Assembly (NCBI GenBank): GCA_002104895.1
Contig: MCFG01000089.1
Coordinates: 123,559-187,558, forward strand
DNA length: 64,000 nucleotides
Direction: 5' to 3'
DNA from: Anaeromyces robustus
Lineage: Eukaryota; Neocallimastigomycota; Neocallimastigomycetes; Neocallimastigales; Neocallimastigaceae
The notes under the pieces are model-generated. The model worked only from the letters and a program-made list of their open reading frames with translations, did no database searches and was not told the origin of the DNA. The stretch's first letter is position 1; each line of letters opens with the position of its first letter. Positions 1 to 14,724 of the stretch are shown here, one piece after another. Both the position numbers and the translations under genes were made by a program.

Positions 1-55
1 TTTTTTAATTTTTATTTTTTAATAATATGACTCATTCTACTAATTATTTCTAAAG

Positions 56-2149
56 CCAACAAAAATGGTGATTCTGATTTATCTCCTTTAAGTTGTCTTG
101 CTATGCTTGCCTCCCAGGCAAATCAATTACCAACTGAAGATGGTACTATTAGAAGAAAAATTATGTCTTTACAAAATCATCCTGATCAAGATAATAGAAA
201 TTCTGAATATAATACACCTGTTTCAGCAAAATCTAATAATGGTGGATTTCAATCACCATACCCTCCTAATAATATGAATATGTATCCACCTAATAATAAT
301 CAACAAAATTATTCACAAAATAATAATAATAATAATAATAACGGAAATAACAATTATAATAATAACAATAACAATAACAACAATAATAATATGCGTTACC
401 CACCATTACAACCATTCCCATCCCAAAATAATAATAATAACAATAATAATAATATAAATTCACCTATGCAAATGAATAATTATAATAATAATAATAATAA
501 TAATAATATGAATAATATGAATAATATGAATAACATGAATAATTATAATAACAATAATAATAATAACATGAATAATATGAATAATTATAATAATAACAAC
601 AACATGAATAATATGAATAATTATAATAATAATAATAATAATAATAATATGAATAATATGAATAATAACAATAATAATAACAGAAATAATATGTACAATA
701 ATAATAATAATAATAATAATGGTATGATGGTTGATGATGTCATCCCAAATCCATCATTTAGAAGAAATAATAATGTAAGATAAAAAAAAAAAAAAAAAGA
801 AAGAAAAATATTTTTACAATAGATAACAAAAATAATAATAATATTATTAACTTTTCTGATATTAATTTTTTTAATAATATTATATTTTATAATATTAATA
901 ATTATTTATAATAATATTATTATTATTTATATGGTAATGATAAAAAAAAATAATTAGGATAATAATCATCAAGGATATAAAGGTGCAGATGAAAGAAAAA
1001 GACAAAGAGCAGATAGTGAAAATGATGCCTTTAGAAAAACTGTTAAAACAGAAGTTGATGAATATGTTGCCAATCCAAGAATTAGTAATAATAGTTTATC
1101 TAAAATTAATTTAATTTAATTTAATTTTTTTTTTTATTTTATTTTATACAAATATTATTATTATTTGTTTCTATACTTTAATAATTATAGTTTTTAGTAT
1201 ACATAAGATATAAAGATAAAGATTAAAATCAATTAGATAAATAATCAAATAGATAATATATTTTATAATAATAATAATAAATAAATAAAATTAAAAAATA
1301 ATATTAATAGTATTAACAAATAATAAGAAAAAAAATTATATAATTGATACCATAATTAAAATAATAATAATAATTTTAATTAATAAATTGAAATTATTTT
1401 ATAAATAATAATAATCATAATTAAATACCAAATTTATATAATTACATATAAAAATTATTAATATTATATATTAATAAATAAAAATATAATTATTTAATTA
1501 AAAAAAAAATGAAAAATTATGATAATATTGAAATGAAATGATAAAACCTTTTAATAATAATAATTATACTAAAACTACTAATTAAATGAAATAATAACAT
1601 ATAATACTAATTAACATAATTATAAAAAATTAATTACTTTAATTAAAATAATTCATTAATTTAATTCATAATTTAACAATGTCAATTATCATTAATTATT
1701 AATAATTAAATATTAATTTTTTTTTTTCATAATATTATATTTATTATATATTATATATATATATTATAGATGATAATATGGAAACAATAAGACATCCAGA
1801 TGATAATCCAGTGAATGTTACTACTTATATGGATTTGGAACCACGACCTATGAGTGCTCCAGCTAATTTAGAACGTTCAAGTATTAATGATTCTGATTCC
1901 GAAACTAATGAATTAGATGAAAAATTTAAAGAAAGTTTAGTTAAATCATTAAATTTAGAAAAATCACATTCTCAAAATAATTCACCTGTATTGAAAAAAT
2001 CGAAAAATACATCAAAATCAAATAAGAAAAAGGGTAAATCAAAAGGTTTTGATAATAAAAAGAAAAATTCAATATCAAAACGTAAAGATATGGAAAAGGG
2101 TGATAACATCAATGAAAATGTTAAAAATGGTGAATCTGTTAAAACTTAA
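56..2149 (+). CDS. Poly-Asn protein of unknown function (5'-partial, three exons visible)
   Basis: Exons 56-774, 958-1084 and 1770-2149 join in frame. The first visible exon follows an AG and is open from its first base, so the true start lies upstream of the window. The product begins with a short ordered stretch (SPLSCLAMLASQANQLP), then about 150 residues dominated by Asn with Met and Tyr, then a charged segment (GADERKRQRADSENDAF), and ends in a Lys/Ser-rich basic tail that could act as a nuclear signal. I recognise no domain. A nuclear regulator is a guess from composition only. Introns are 183 and 685 bp and extremely AT-rich. The splice sites are consistent in phase (0, then 1), which supports one gene rather than three ORFs. 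Confidence 0.6.
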
Positions 2150-2184
2150 TAATTGTTAGTTTTTTTTTTATTATTATTAATAAT

Positions 2185-2232
<48 letters not shown>

Positions 2233-2449
2233 AAAAGAAATAAAAATAATTAATAATTATATATAATTTATATATTATTATATAATTAATTATATTTTAA
2301 TTAAAAAAGAATTTTTTTTTAATACTTAATTATTTAAAATTAAAAGAAAAGAAAAAATATAAATATATATTTTTTATTTTAGATGATATATTTATTTTTC
2401 TTTTATTTTTTTTTATAAAAAAAAAATAATATATAGAAATAAATAAATA

Positions 2450-2489
<40 letters not shown>

Positions 2490-2717
2490 TAATGTTATTT
2501 AATAAATAAATAATATAATAATAATATTATTAATAAATAATAAACATAGAATTTTTTATATAATTATTATAATAATAGTTAATTATAATTAATATAAAAA
2601 TTCTACTAATTAATTAAAAATAAAATAAAAAAAAAAATATTAGTAGTAATAATATTAGTATTTTAAACGTAATTTTTTTTTAATTGAAAGAACAATAAGT
2701 AGAAAAAAAATTATAAA

Positions 2718-2748
<31 letters not shown>

Positions 2749-3026
2749 TATAATTTATACTATTATTACTGATAGAGTATATATTACTTATATAGTAATA
2801 ATCATTGATAATAATAATAATAATAATAATAATAATTATAATAATTATAATAGTAATTTGTATAGAGAATTATAAAATACTAAATAATATTATGTAAATT
2901 TTAAATTTTGTTTAATATATAATTATATTAATATTAAAACCTTATTTTATAATTCAATAAGAAAAAAAAAAAGTAATGTATATGAAGCCTATTTAATTTA
3001 AGTGATAAAGAAAAAAAGAATATTAA

Positions 3027-3062
<36 letters not shown>

Positions 3063-4428
3063 AAGTAAAAAATAAATAAATTAATAAAAAAAATATTTAT
3101 ATAAAATTTGTTACAATAAAAAATAAAAAAAAAAAAAAAAAAAAAAACAGAAATACGAGTTTTATAAAAAGAAATATAATTGTTCGTTAAAAAAATTGAA
3201 GTAATAATTATCATTTATTATTATATAGTAATTTTGCAAAAATTATTTATTGATATTTGTTTTTTAAAAAGAAGTTATTAAGATCTATTATTTTTTTTAT
3301 TATTGTGTTATTTTATATTTTAAATGTTGATAAACAAAACGGTAGATGTACATGAAATTTTTTTTTGTGGTTTGTTTAATGTTTTTTTTTTTTTTTCTTC
3401 TTCTTCTTTAAATATATATATATACATATCTAATTTTTTGTAATATATAAAAATATATTAAAATAAATGAAGATTAAATTATTTAATTACTTTACAAGTA
3501 AAGTTATTTAACTTTTTGTCATATTATATTGATGATTAATCAATTTAATTATCATTATATGAATAGGTATATATATAAAAGCTGGTGGTAAAAAATAAAT
3601 CCTAGTATAAACTTTAAAAACTATACAATTATTTTTAGTGTTTTTTATAATAATTTTTATTTACCAAGATTAAAATAATGCTTTATTTTTGTAGTAAATA
3701 TATTTTTTATAGCCAAAAATAATATATATCTGATAGTTTTTTTTATTCTAATAATAATTAAAAGATATATATATATTAGAATTTATTATATATATATATA
3801 TTTCATAAAACTAATTCAACAATTTTTGGAGTAAAAAAGAAAGTATTATTCATTATTTATTTTTTTATTTAATTAAGTTTAAATTTTTTTATTTTATTAT
3901 TATTTTATTATTTTATATATATTTTATATTTTTTTACTTTTAATACATTATAAATATGTTCATACAGTTATTTAACAATTATAAAAGAGAAATTTGTAAT
4001 GTTTCAATAGTAAGTATTAGTATGTTTTATTTCATTTTATTTTATTTTATTATAATTTTTATTTCTATATTTTATATTTTATTAAAAAAAGTATTTTTTA
4101 AAATGAAAAGTGGAAGACAATTTTTTTTTCATTATTTATTGAAAAAGTTCAATTAATATCCATTATTTATAATTATTTTAATTAATGTTAAACCAAATTA
4201 ATAATTTTTAATTATTATTAAATAAATTATAATAATAATAATATATACTTTTTTATTTTATTTTTTTTTTTTTTTATAGAAGAAAAACTTAAATATATAT
4301 ACATATATAAATATATATATATAAATATTTTTTTAGAGCTTTATATCATAAATTATAGAAGAGAGAAAAAAAAAATTCAATTTAAACATTTATATATATA
4401 TATTTACAAGTATTATAAATCTATAGTA
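2150..4428. other. Intergenic, AT-rich, no gene seen
   Basis: The stretch holds poly(A) tracts near 2189-2236, 3030-3060 and 3125-3147, an AAT run near 2452-2490, TA dinucleotide runs and short AT-only ORFs whose translations are Ile/Phe/Asn/Lys strings. I see no splice-consistent coding potential and no RNA gene. The last 200 bases are likely the promoter and leader of the kinase gene that follows. Confidence 0.6.
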
Positions 4429-5936
4429 ATGAGTAATAATATTAATAATAAATTTTCTAAACATTATCATCATTCAAATATTACCAATTCAATATTTACA
4501 AATGTTTTTAGTCAACAATTTCCTGGTTTATTTTCAAATGATATATTAGATAAAAAAAATGAAAATATTATAAATATTTTATCAGAGAATCATCACCATC
4601 ATCATCATCATCATTATCATCATCATCTTTCTACAAAAAATATTAATCATGTAACCACTAATAAATTGCGAAATGAACCATCCTATGGCATATATGATTT
4701 ATTCGACTTATATGATGATATTAAAATACAAAAATTAAAAAATATATTAAATAGTTTTAAAAAAGATAAATATTATACCTTAACAAAAAAAAATAATAAT
4801 AATAAGAATACTACTTCTAATAATAATAATATTACTACTCATCATATTAATAATAATAATACACAAAATAAAAATATTAAAGCAACTGAAGATAAAAATT
4901 TTATTAATAAATTAATACAGAATATAAATATTAATGATAGTGAAGATATTAATTTAAATGATAAAGAAAAAGAGTCTTGTAATTTATCTGAACCATGGGT
5001 CAATGTTGAAAATGATAATAATAAGAAATATGATATAGTTTATAATGAGAATAAATCTATAAATCAACTAATAAATAATGATAATTTGTTAAATCATAAT
5101 GATAATAATCATACTACCATTAAAAATGAATTACATAAAGATATAGATGATAAGAATTTTGATGAATATAAAACAATTGATAATAATAACAATAATAATA
5201 ATAATAGATGTAACAACAATAATAATTACAATAATAATAATACTAGTGATAATTTTAATTATTCTAATACTAAAAACAGTATTAGTTTTAATTATAATGA
5301 TTGTTTCAGCAATCCATTTTTTTATTATTTAACAAAATTTAATTATTTATTAAATCAATGGAAAACTAATGGAAAGGTGGACATAAGATATGAAATTTTA
5401 CTTGATGATATCATTAATAATATAAGAAATCATAAATATAAAATTTCTACATCAATTACAAAACGTTTTAAACCTGATTTTTCCAAAATTATAGGTAGTG
5501 GAAGTAATGGTAGAATTTTTAATGCAATAGATACTTTAACATCAAAAAAAGTAATTCAATAATAAATTTATTTTTTATATAATATATATATATATATATA
5601 TTTTTTTTTTAAAATTTATTATTAATTCATTATATTATTAATGAAAATAATAATAATGAAGATAAATATAATTAGTAAATTAACAAATTAAAAATGATAA
5701 TAATAAAAAATTATTAAATAATAATGAGATAGTAACACAAATTTTTATTTTATTTATTATTTTTAAATAATTAAGGTTGCATTAAAAATTACATTATCAG
5801 TATATGGCTCAAGTTACGAGGAACAAATGCTAAAATATTGTAAAAGTGATTATACAGTTAATTTAATTGATAGTTATAATGATCAAATCATTACAGTGAT
5901 TGTTATTGATTTATTTGGAATTATATGGTAAAAAAA

Positions 5937-6017
<81 letters not shown>

Positions 6018-6400
6018 TTTCAAACTTTTCCTTTTGTTTATAATATATAAATATTATATAACAAATAATTTCTTCAATTTAATTTAATTTAATTTATTTA
6101 TTTTTATTTATTTATTTATTTATATTGTTTTTTTGCTTGTTAAAATAATAAAGGTCTCCTGAAAATTCATTAATTAATCCAACAAGTCATGAAGGTTTAG
6201 ATTATGAATATTATAATTTCAATAATAATAATAATAAAGAAAAAAGAATAAATTATAGAGATTTATATGCTTGTGCCAAAATACATAAATATTTTCCAAA
6301 TACTATTATAAAATCAATAATAAAACAATTAATATTGACAATAAATTATTTCCATACTCAATTAGGTGTAACCCATGGAGATATTAAAGTATTATTTAAT

Positions 6401-6449
<49 letters not shown>

Positions 6450-7174
6450 TTTAATATTATTATTAAACTAATAGTAAATAATAAATATTGTAATATAATT
6501 AATAATAATATTGTTATTAATTATCTTATTCTTCTTTTTATATATATATATATTTAAATAGTTACAAAATATTTTAATAAATGAAGAATATCAAATTAAA
6601 ATTATTGATTTTAGTGCTATGAGATTTATAAAAGATGGAAAAGTAAAGACATTTTCAGGTGCACGACTATTTGCTGCACCTGAAGCACTAAATGGTGATT
6701 TTGATGGAAGATTGAATGATATATGGTATATTAATAAATTTAATCTTTAACTAATTAATCAAATTATAATATATTTAAGATAATTAATAAAGAAATATTT
6801 TATATATATATTTAATATTCAATATTTAATTTAGGGCTACTGGTGTTATTTTTTACTTTTTATTATTTGGAATAAATAAAAGAATTGAATTTATAAAGAA
6901 TGAATTCCAATCAACATTAGTAATACCGAATTCTGAAAACATTCAAGAAGGTATAATATTTTAATAATAATAATAATAATAATTAATATTTTTATATATA
7001 TATAATAGAAATGAAATTCTAAAATTATAATTATGCTTTTTTTTTTTCTTTTTTACTTTTATAATTTTTTTTCTTAATTTAGATGCTATAGATTTATTAA
7101 AACAATTATTAATTTATGATTATACCAAAAGACCATTTATTGAACAAATTATTAATCATCCATATCTTCTTTAA
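4429..7174 (+). CDS. Divergent protein kinase with His and Asn tracts
   Basis: Six exons (4429-5550, 5776-5927, 6154-6388, 6562-6725, 6835-6950, 7083-7174) splice in phase to 626 residues. The first ~350 residues are low complexity: an HHHHHHHHYHHH tract near residue 55 and several Asn runs. The kinase fold starts near residue 360 with a glycine loop (GSGSNGRIF). The ATP-anchoring Lys follows in VALKI, formed across the first splice junction. The catalytic loop reads HGDIKLQN, so Asp and Asn are kept while the usual HRD Arg is Gly. The metal-binding motif is DFS rather than DFG. An APE motif and DIWATG (subdomain IX) follow. All core acidic and Lys residues are present, so activity is plausible. 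I cannot assign the subfamily or substrate. Intron 2 carries about 26 ATT repeats and intron 3 a poly(T) of about 40. Confidence 0.85.
5938..6016. repeat. (ATT)n microsatellite in kinase intron 2
   Basis: Uninterrupted TTA/ATT triplets run for about 79 bases just after the 5' splice site at 5928. The repeat class matches the Asn-coding AAT runs seen in exons of this window. Confidence 0.9.
6404..6445. repeat. Poly(T) tract in kinase intron 3
   Basis: About 40 consecutive T residues lie close to the 5' splice site at 6389. Length is likely to vary between alleles or reads. Confidence 0.85.
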
Positions 7175-7836
7175 TAACAAATTTTCAACAATTAATAACA
7201 ATACTATTTTATTTTATTTATAAAAAAAACAAATGTTTTAAATTATTTAAAGTAATTAATCTAAAGAATCTATTAAATTAAATATATATAAAAAAAATTT
7301 TTTTCCTTATCTTTTCAAATGATATATTACTATAGAATTTTTTATTAATAAGTAACAAATCTATTGTCTATTGTTCTTTTTTTTTTTTATAATAATAAAA
7401 ATTTATTGATAAATTTAAATTTAAGGACTGATATTCTCTAATAATATAATTTAAAATTTTTAATTTTTGTTTTTATAATTTATTTTCATTTTTTTTCTTT
7501 TTTTTTCACTTTTTCATATATTTTTATTTTTTCATATACTTTTTTTTCTCTGGAAAAATTATAAATGATATTTACTTTTTTATCATTTATTATTATTTTT
7601 AATATTAAATATATTATAAAGGTGAATTTATACAGATAGTACACCTATAATATTTTGATATTATTATAGTATTATAATACTATTATAATATTATAATAAT
7701 ATCAAAATATTAATATCTTTTAATAATAATATTAGCATTATTATTATTATTATTATTATTATAGATATTTGTTATTTTGTTTATCTTTTTTTTTTATAGT
7801 TTACAACAAAATAAAACAGTAATAGTAATTATTATT
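7175..7836. other. Intergenic between convergent genes
   Basis: The ends of the forward kinase gene and the reverse poly-Asn gene face each other here. The sequence holds T-rich tracts and a self-complementary TATTATAATA-type stretch near 7660-7720 that could form a hairpin. No coding potential is seen. Confidence 0.5.
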
Positions 7837-8186
7837 TTATATATATGGATACTTTGTACTTGTATTGGAAAGTGATGAAAGTGATTGATTATTGATGGAA
7901 TAATTGTTGAAAATATTTAAAAAGGAATTTTTTTTATAATTTGGGTATATAATTTTATTATTTTGTTTTGTTATTATTTTATTCGTTGGTTTACTGTTAT
8001 GTATTATTTTATCCTTTGTCATATATGTATTATTTATTATTAACATATTAGATGTTATATAATTTTTATCCTTATATTCATTACTATCTAAATAAAGACT
8101 TACGGTTGGTTGAACATATTTTTTTCTATTTGTTAGTTTTGGAAATGAGTTACCTTTTTTTTTTTTTATAATACCAATTATAATAA

Positions 8187-8233
<47 letters not shown>

Positions 8234-8482
8234 ATATAATAATTTTTTTTGTGAATAATGTAAATATTATAAATATGAATTATTATTATTATAAATATAT
8301 ATAAATATATAAATATATATATTCAAAGAAAAAAAAATTAATAATGATTAATTAAATATAAAAAAAAAAAAAATAGAATAATTAATTTGAATATTTACTT
8401 TTTGTTTGATTTTTTTTCTCTGGGAGTTTATTATTTGAAATAGAAGAAAGTTTCTCTATGCATTTTTTATCTTCGGTTTTTA

Positions 8483-8531
<49 letters not shown>

Positions 8532-10093
8532 GATATTAGATTTTATATCGAAAATTCCTTCCTTTTTTTTATGTAGACTTTTTATTTCTAATATTTTTTT
8601 TATAGCATTTTCAATTTTAATATTATATAATTTTTCTTTTTCCATTGAAAAATTTGTTTTTTTTATCTTTTCTTCATTTTCATCTTCATCTTCATTTTCA
8701 TCTTCATCTTTATCTTTATCTTTATTTTCATCTTCATCTTTTTCTTTCTTTATTTCTTTATCTTTATCTATATCTTTTTCTTTTTCTTTATCATTTTCTT
8801 TTATTTCATATAATTTTTTATTTTCTCTATGATGATTTTCACGATTGATATTATTATTATTATTGTTGTTGTTATTACTATTATTATTATTATTATTATT
8901 GTTGTTATTACTATTATTATTATTATTATTGTTGTTGTTATTACTATTATTATTATTATTATTATTATTGTTGGTGTTGTTATTATTATTTTTATTTTTA
9001 TTATTATTATTATTATTGCTGATGTTTTTATTATTATTGCTATTATTAATGTTGCTGTTATTATTATTATTATTATTGTTGTTGTTATTATTTGTTTTCA
9101 TTAAAAAATCTGAATCTTTCATTTTTACTGACGGGTTTATTTTATTTTTTTCACCATTGTATTTTATTAATTGGATTAAATTATATGCTTTTTTTTTCAA
9201 TTTTTCTTTAGCATCATTATTGATATTATTGTAACTATTATTATTGCTATTGTAATTATTATTATCTTTTAGAGTTTTATTAACAAAACTGAATTCATTG
9301 GATGAATAAGTATCATTATAACTATTATTTTTATTTCTGAGTAAAGATTTAATCATATTAATGTCATATGAATGAAAAAGATTACTTTTACTACCATTAT
9401 TACTTCTCGATAAAGATTTATTCAAGATATTTTCATTTTCATTTGAATGAGAAAAGTTACTTTTACTATTATTATTACTTCTAGTAGGTAGAGATTTACT
9501 ATTAATATTATATATTTTATTTCTTAAATTACAATTTTGATTGATTAATTGACTTTGAGTTAATCCAGGTCTTTTAATACTTCTTTTCGTAGTTGTTTTT
9601 TCCCATTGAATTGTTAAATTTTGAGATTGTCTTAATCTATCGACTTTACTCATATAGTCATTAATATCATACAAACCCATTTTTTCATCATTTACTGTAT
9701 TTTTAATTGTATTGTTATTTGATATACTATAATATTCAAATGAAAAATTATATAAGTAAATAATTCATATAATAAATATAATAAAAACAAGCAAATATGT
9801 AAAACAATAAAAAATAAATACATTAATAAATAAATAAATAAATAAATAAATAAATTGATATATAATATTTTTTAGTAAATATTATTCAAGGTAATATTAT
9901 AATTTGGAACACAACATATATATTTTAATTTTACTATTAATCAAAATGTTTCATACTTAGGATTTGGAGACTCTTTACTTAATTTATTATCATTTTTATT
10001 ATTATCTTTAGTTGTTTTTCTTTGATTTATATATTTATTTTTATAAAATATTGGAATGTTACCACTACCTACATAATAATTTGAATTTAACAT
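7837..10093 (-). CDS. Poly-Asn low-complexity protein of unknown function
   Basis: Reading on the minus strand, exons 10093-9957, 9726-8399 and 8153-7837 join in consistent phases (2, then 1) to 593 residues. The start is the first ATG of the first exon I can frame; an additional upstream exon cannot be excluded because an AG precedes it. After a modest ordered region (residues ~55-150, with DYMSKVDRLRQSQNLTIQW) come long Asn runs broken by Ser. A Lys/Glu/Asp block (repeated DKDKDE and DEDENE types) and another Asn run follow, then a Lys/Ser/Tyr-rich tail. No domain is recognised. Antisense ORFs rich in Leu or Ile over 8458-9234 are shadows of its AAT codons. Confidence 0.6.
8181..8236. repeat. 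(AAAT)n microsatellite in intron
   Basis: About a dozen AATA/AAAT tetramers lie in the last intron of the minus-strand poly-Asn gene. Confidence 0.85.
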
Positions 10094-10873
10094 TTCATCT
10101 ATAATAATTAATAGTAATTACATATATATATATAGTTGTTTTTAATTATTTATCGAAGATTGATAATAGATATTTATTAAAAATTTGTTTTTTTTCCTAG
10201 TTTATTATATAATTGAAAAGAAAAAGTAATGAAAAAGAAGAAAAAATATATTATAACTTTCTTTTTATATATATATATTCCATGAAAGTTTATAGTAGGA
10301 AAATTTTTTTTTTTGCTTAGATTTTAATTTTCTATTTTTTTTTTTTAACTTTGGTTTCTAAATCAAAGTTTAAAAAAAACGTCTTTATCCACGTGATTTA
10401 ACTGTATTGTTTTATAAAAAAAAAATAAATAAAAGGTTTGGATTTATATATATATAAAATATTTTTAATTATATAATTAACTTTTTTTTTTAAAAAAGAA
10501 ACTTTAAATAATAACCATTAAAAAAAAAAAAATTTTTTTTTTTAAAAAAATTAAAAATTCAATAATATAAATTATTGATAGTAAATTAAAATTAAAAAGT
10601 TTCAAAACTGAAAGGAAAAATAAAAGTCAAATTACATTCCATATTTTTTTATGGTTAATTAATAATTAAGTATATTATATAAATTATTTATATAAATTAT
10701 AACTATAATAGTGATGAGAAGAGGTATATTATAAGTAAATATAATTTTTTTTTATTTAAAAAAATAATAAAAAAGATTAAATTAAAATTATTATTTATTC
10801 ATTTATTTATTCATTTATTTATTCATTTATTTATTTATTTATTTATTTATATATTTATTTATTTATTTTTTTT

Positions 10874-10922
<49 letters not shown>

Positions 10923-11550
10923 TTATTTATATGTCAATTAATGAATTATAAAAAAAAAACTTTTATATAAAATAAAGTTTAAAATTTAATTAAAAACAAA
11001 ACAAAAAAATTAATTAAAAATTTCAGTCATTTTTTGTATAATAAAAAAAAAAAAAATTATAAAAAATTTTCACTATATAAATATTTTTATTCGAAGAAAA
11101 AAATAAATTTTTTCTTAATGTTAAAAAAAAAAAAAATAAAAAAGAAAATTAAAACAATTAAAATTTTAAGAAACAAAACAAAATAAATATAAAAAAAAAA
11201 AATATAAATGTAAAATACATTTAAAATATTAATAATAATTTTATTTATTACTTTTAATTCAGAAATTCAAAATTTTTAATTAAAATATAAATAATAATTA
11301 TTATAAATACAATTAAAATTATTAAATATAAATGATGGAGTAAACATTTATATTAATAAGAAATAAAATAAAATAAAATTAAATAAATAAAATAAAATAA
11401 AATAAAGTATAAATTATTTATATATTAAATTATTATTTCTATCAAAAAAAAAAAAAACATATATTTTTTTCTTTTTCTTTTTGTTTTTCATTTTTTTATT
11501 TTTTTTTTCATTTTTTTTTTTTTAAAATTTAAATTTTGGTTTATTAAAAA
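10094..11550. other. Divergent intergenic region, no gene seen
   Basis: The region separates the reverse poly-Asn gene from the forward lysophospholipase gene, so it should hold both promoters. A long TTTA tetramer array with ATTC variants runs from about 10795 to 10920. The rest is A/T homopolymer tracts. A small less AT-rich patch (CCACGTGATT near 10390) contains CACGTG, an E-box-like palindrome, but I have no evidence that it is used. Confidence 0.5.
10795..10920. repeat. (TTTA)n microsatellite array
   Basis: Tetrameric TTTA units with interspersed TTCA variants at the left end and a short poly(T) interruption near 10870. Confidence 0.9.
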
Positions 11551-14500
11551 ATGGATGTTTTACCAAATCAGTTAAAAAATGACGCATTAATTTCAGAAAC
11601 CTCAAATCTTTTTCAAAGATTTTTATTTAATTTCATTCCAAATTTGATAAGTGGAACCTTTACCTTAATATTTCATCATATTCCTACATCTATTTTTTAC
11701 TTTTTATCAAGAACATTTACATTCACATTTCAAAGTTACACTTTAATTTTAATATTTATTACTTTAATTATTTTTTTATATATAATATATAGATATCGAA
11801 ATAAATATACTAAAACAAAATCTAAAATAGACGAAGATAATATCCTTTTTGAATATAATACAGATCAAACTTATGAAATTTACGATGAGAAACCTATTCA
11901 AACAAATTATCCAAATGAATTTATGAATGCATTTTTAGCATCTATTAAAGTTTTTGGTTATTTGGATAAACCTGTTTTTCATGAATTAGCTAACCAATTA
12001 CAAACAAGAATGCTTTCAAGAGATGAAGTTTTATGTAGAGACGGAAAAAATTATAGTAATGATTTTATAACTGTAGTAGATGGAGAAGTTGAAGTATATA
12101 TTCCAAAAGATAGTATAGGAAGTGGAAGAAAAATGGTTTATCGCCAAAATAATAACCTTAGAAGGAATAGTATGTCTTATAGAAATATATCAGTTAAAGT
12201 TCAAGAAGATTATAATATAGAATATGAAGAAGATGAAGATTATAAAAATGATAAAAGTGAAAATGATGATTTAGCTTATGATGGTATAAATTTAATTATG
12301 GATGAAGATGAATTAGAATCCAAATATTATCGTTTAACTAAAGTAAAAACAGGTGGTACATTAACTAGTTTATTTGTTATTTTATCATTATTAGTTGATA
12401 AAAATAAAAAAAATGAAGCAAAATCACCTGTTTCAGTAAATAATGATAATTCTAATAATGATAATCATGTTAATGATAATAATATATATGATGATGATGC
12501 TGATAATAATAATAATAATGAGAATGAAAATGATAATGATAATAATAATGAAAATAATAATGAAAATGGTAATGATAATGATAATGATGAAAATTCTAAT
12601 ATTACTAATAATAATTATAAAAATAATAAAGTTAATGAAGTCAATGATATTGATGTTGAAAATCATTCACGTGAAATTAATAATGAAGAACGTATCTTTT
12701 ATGATAATGATGAATATAGTGAAGCTATACTATCTACATTTGAATACCCAACAATGTATTTTAAAGCAAAAAAACGTACTACACTTGCAGTTATACCAGA
12801 AAAAGCATTTATTGATTTAAAAAAAAAGTATCCTTCAGCTGTTTCTCATATTATTCAAGTTATTTTAACAAGATTTCAACGTGTCACCTTTTTAACTTTA
12901 TATAAATATTTAGGATTAACAGATGAATTAATTCAAGTAGAAAAAAAGGTAAATGAATTTTTAAGTGGTGGTCATTTACCAGAAAATTTTTTCCCATCAG
13001 GTGGATTAGCTAGTTTAAGAAAAAATGTTAAAGAGTTACATTATCAAAAAATTCATAAGAAAAAACAAGAAAAGAGAAATAAAAGTAAATTAAATAATGA
13101 TATTAATAAAGATAAAGATAAAGATAAAGATAAAAATAAAGATAACGATTTGGAAGATCAGAATAAAATTGATAATAATGATGATAATGAAAATATTGAT
13201 AATATTCCAAAAAATGATCCTATTATGGTAACCTTAAATAATGATGATCAAAATCTTTTAGAAATGAGTCATAAAAGTCAAAATGATAAAGATAAAAATA
13301 AAGATAAACAATGGATTGATGATGAACGTCATATTAAAAATTCCATTTATCATGAAATTGCAAAATATATAGGTATAGATGAAGATATTTCAAACATAAA
13401 TATTAATCATCAAAAATATGAGAATATAAAAAGATTATCAAATTTATCAACCATTAGTAAATCTAATAATTCATCAGTTGATTATGACTTTTCAGATAGT
13501 GATGTGAGTTTCGAATTATCACCTCCACTAGAAAATAAATATTACAAAAATAAAAAAAATAGTTTAAATGATAATGCTTATTTATATTCAAGGTTATACA
13601 ATAATACATTAGATCCAAATACAGAAGAAATGAAACAAGAATATAGTCAATCTAATAATTATTCTTCCAAAATTGAATTATTATATTATCCAAGAGGTTC
13701 CGTTTTATTAAATGAAGGTGAAAAATATAAAGGTTTATTTTTCGTTATTGATGGTTTAATTGAAGGTGTATCATTAAATAAAGAAGAAGGTTTATTTAAA
13801 ATGTCTATAAATACTCCTAATAATGAAGAAACTCCAAATAGTCATATAAATATTAATAATAAAGCAAAAGAAAATATTCATTTAAAAGCACAATCATTAT
13901 TTAATAAAAAAATGGAATTAAATAATAGAAAACGATTTAATGAAAGATTTATAAATAAATATAAATCTCGTTTAAATAATTTAGTTATGAAAAAATCAGG
14001 TCTTCTTTCTGGATCTCATCCTGATGATAAAAATAATAATAATAATAATAATAACAATAATAATAATGATAATAATAATGATAGTAGTAATAATAAGAAT
14101 AAAAATAATATTAATAATTATGATTTAATAAGTAATGATTCCAAGACATTTAATTCAAGTAAACATTATTCAAGTAGATTTTCAAGTCAATATGATAAAA
14201 GTGATACAGGTACATTAGATGGTACAACAACTGAACTAACATTTAGTACTTCTGAACATAAGACATTATTTTATATTAAACCAGGTGGTCTCTCATGTTA
14301 TTTTTCAATTCTTAATGGTAAATAAAAACATTTTTTTTTTTTTTTATTTTAATATTTTATATTTATATTTATATTTATATTTATATTTATATTTATATTT
14401 ATATTTATATTTATATTTATATTTATATTTATATTTATATTTATATTTATATTTATATTTATATTTATATTTATATATATATTTATATTTATATTTATAT

Positions 14501-14650
14501 TTATATTTATATTTATATTTATATTTATATTTATATTTATATTTATATTTATATTTATATTTATATTTATATTTATATTTATATTTATATTTATATTTAT
14601 ATTTATATTTATATTTATATTTATATTTATATTTATATTATTTTAAAAAA

Positions 14651-14724
<74 letters not shown>

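Noticed and set aside
3956-4156. Small plus-strand ORF of 66 codons
   Set aside because: The translation is Phe/Ile/Tyr-rich from AT-only DNA with no domain, no splice partner and no conserved feature.
8458-9234. Plus-strand Leu/Ile-rich ORFs
   Set aside because: They are antisense shadows of AAT (Asn) codon runs in the minus-strand poly-Asn gene.
14285-14722. ORF encoding about 100 residues of alternating Leu-Tyr and then poly-Tyr
   Set aside because: It is the translation of the intronic hexamer and ATT arrays. Splicing at 14317/14817 keeps the NTE1 frame exactly.
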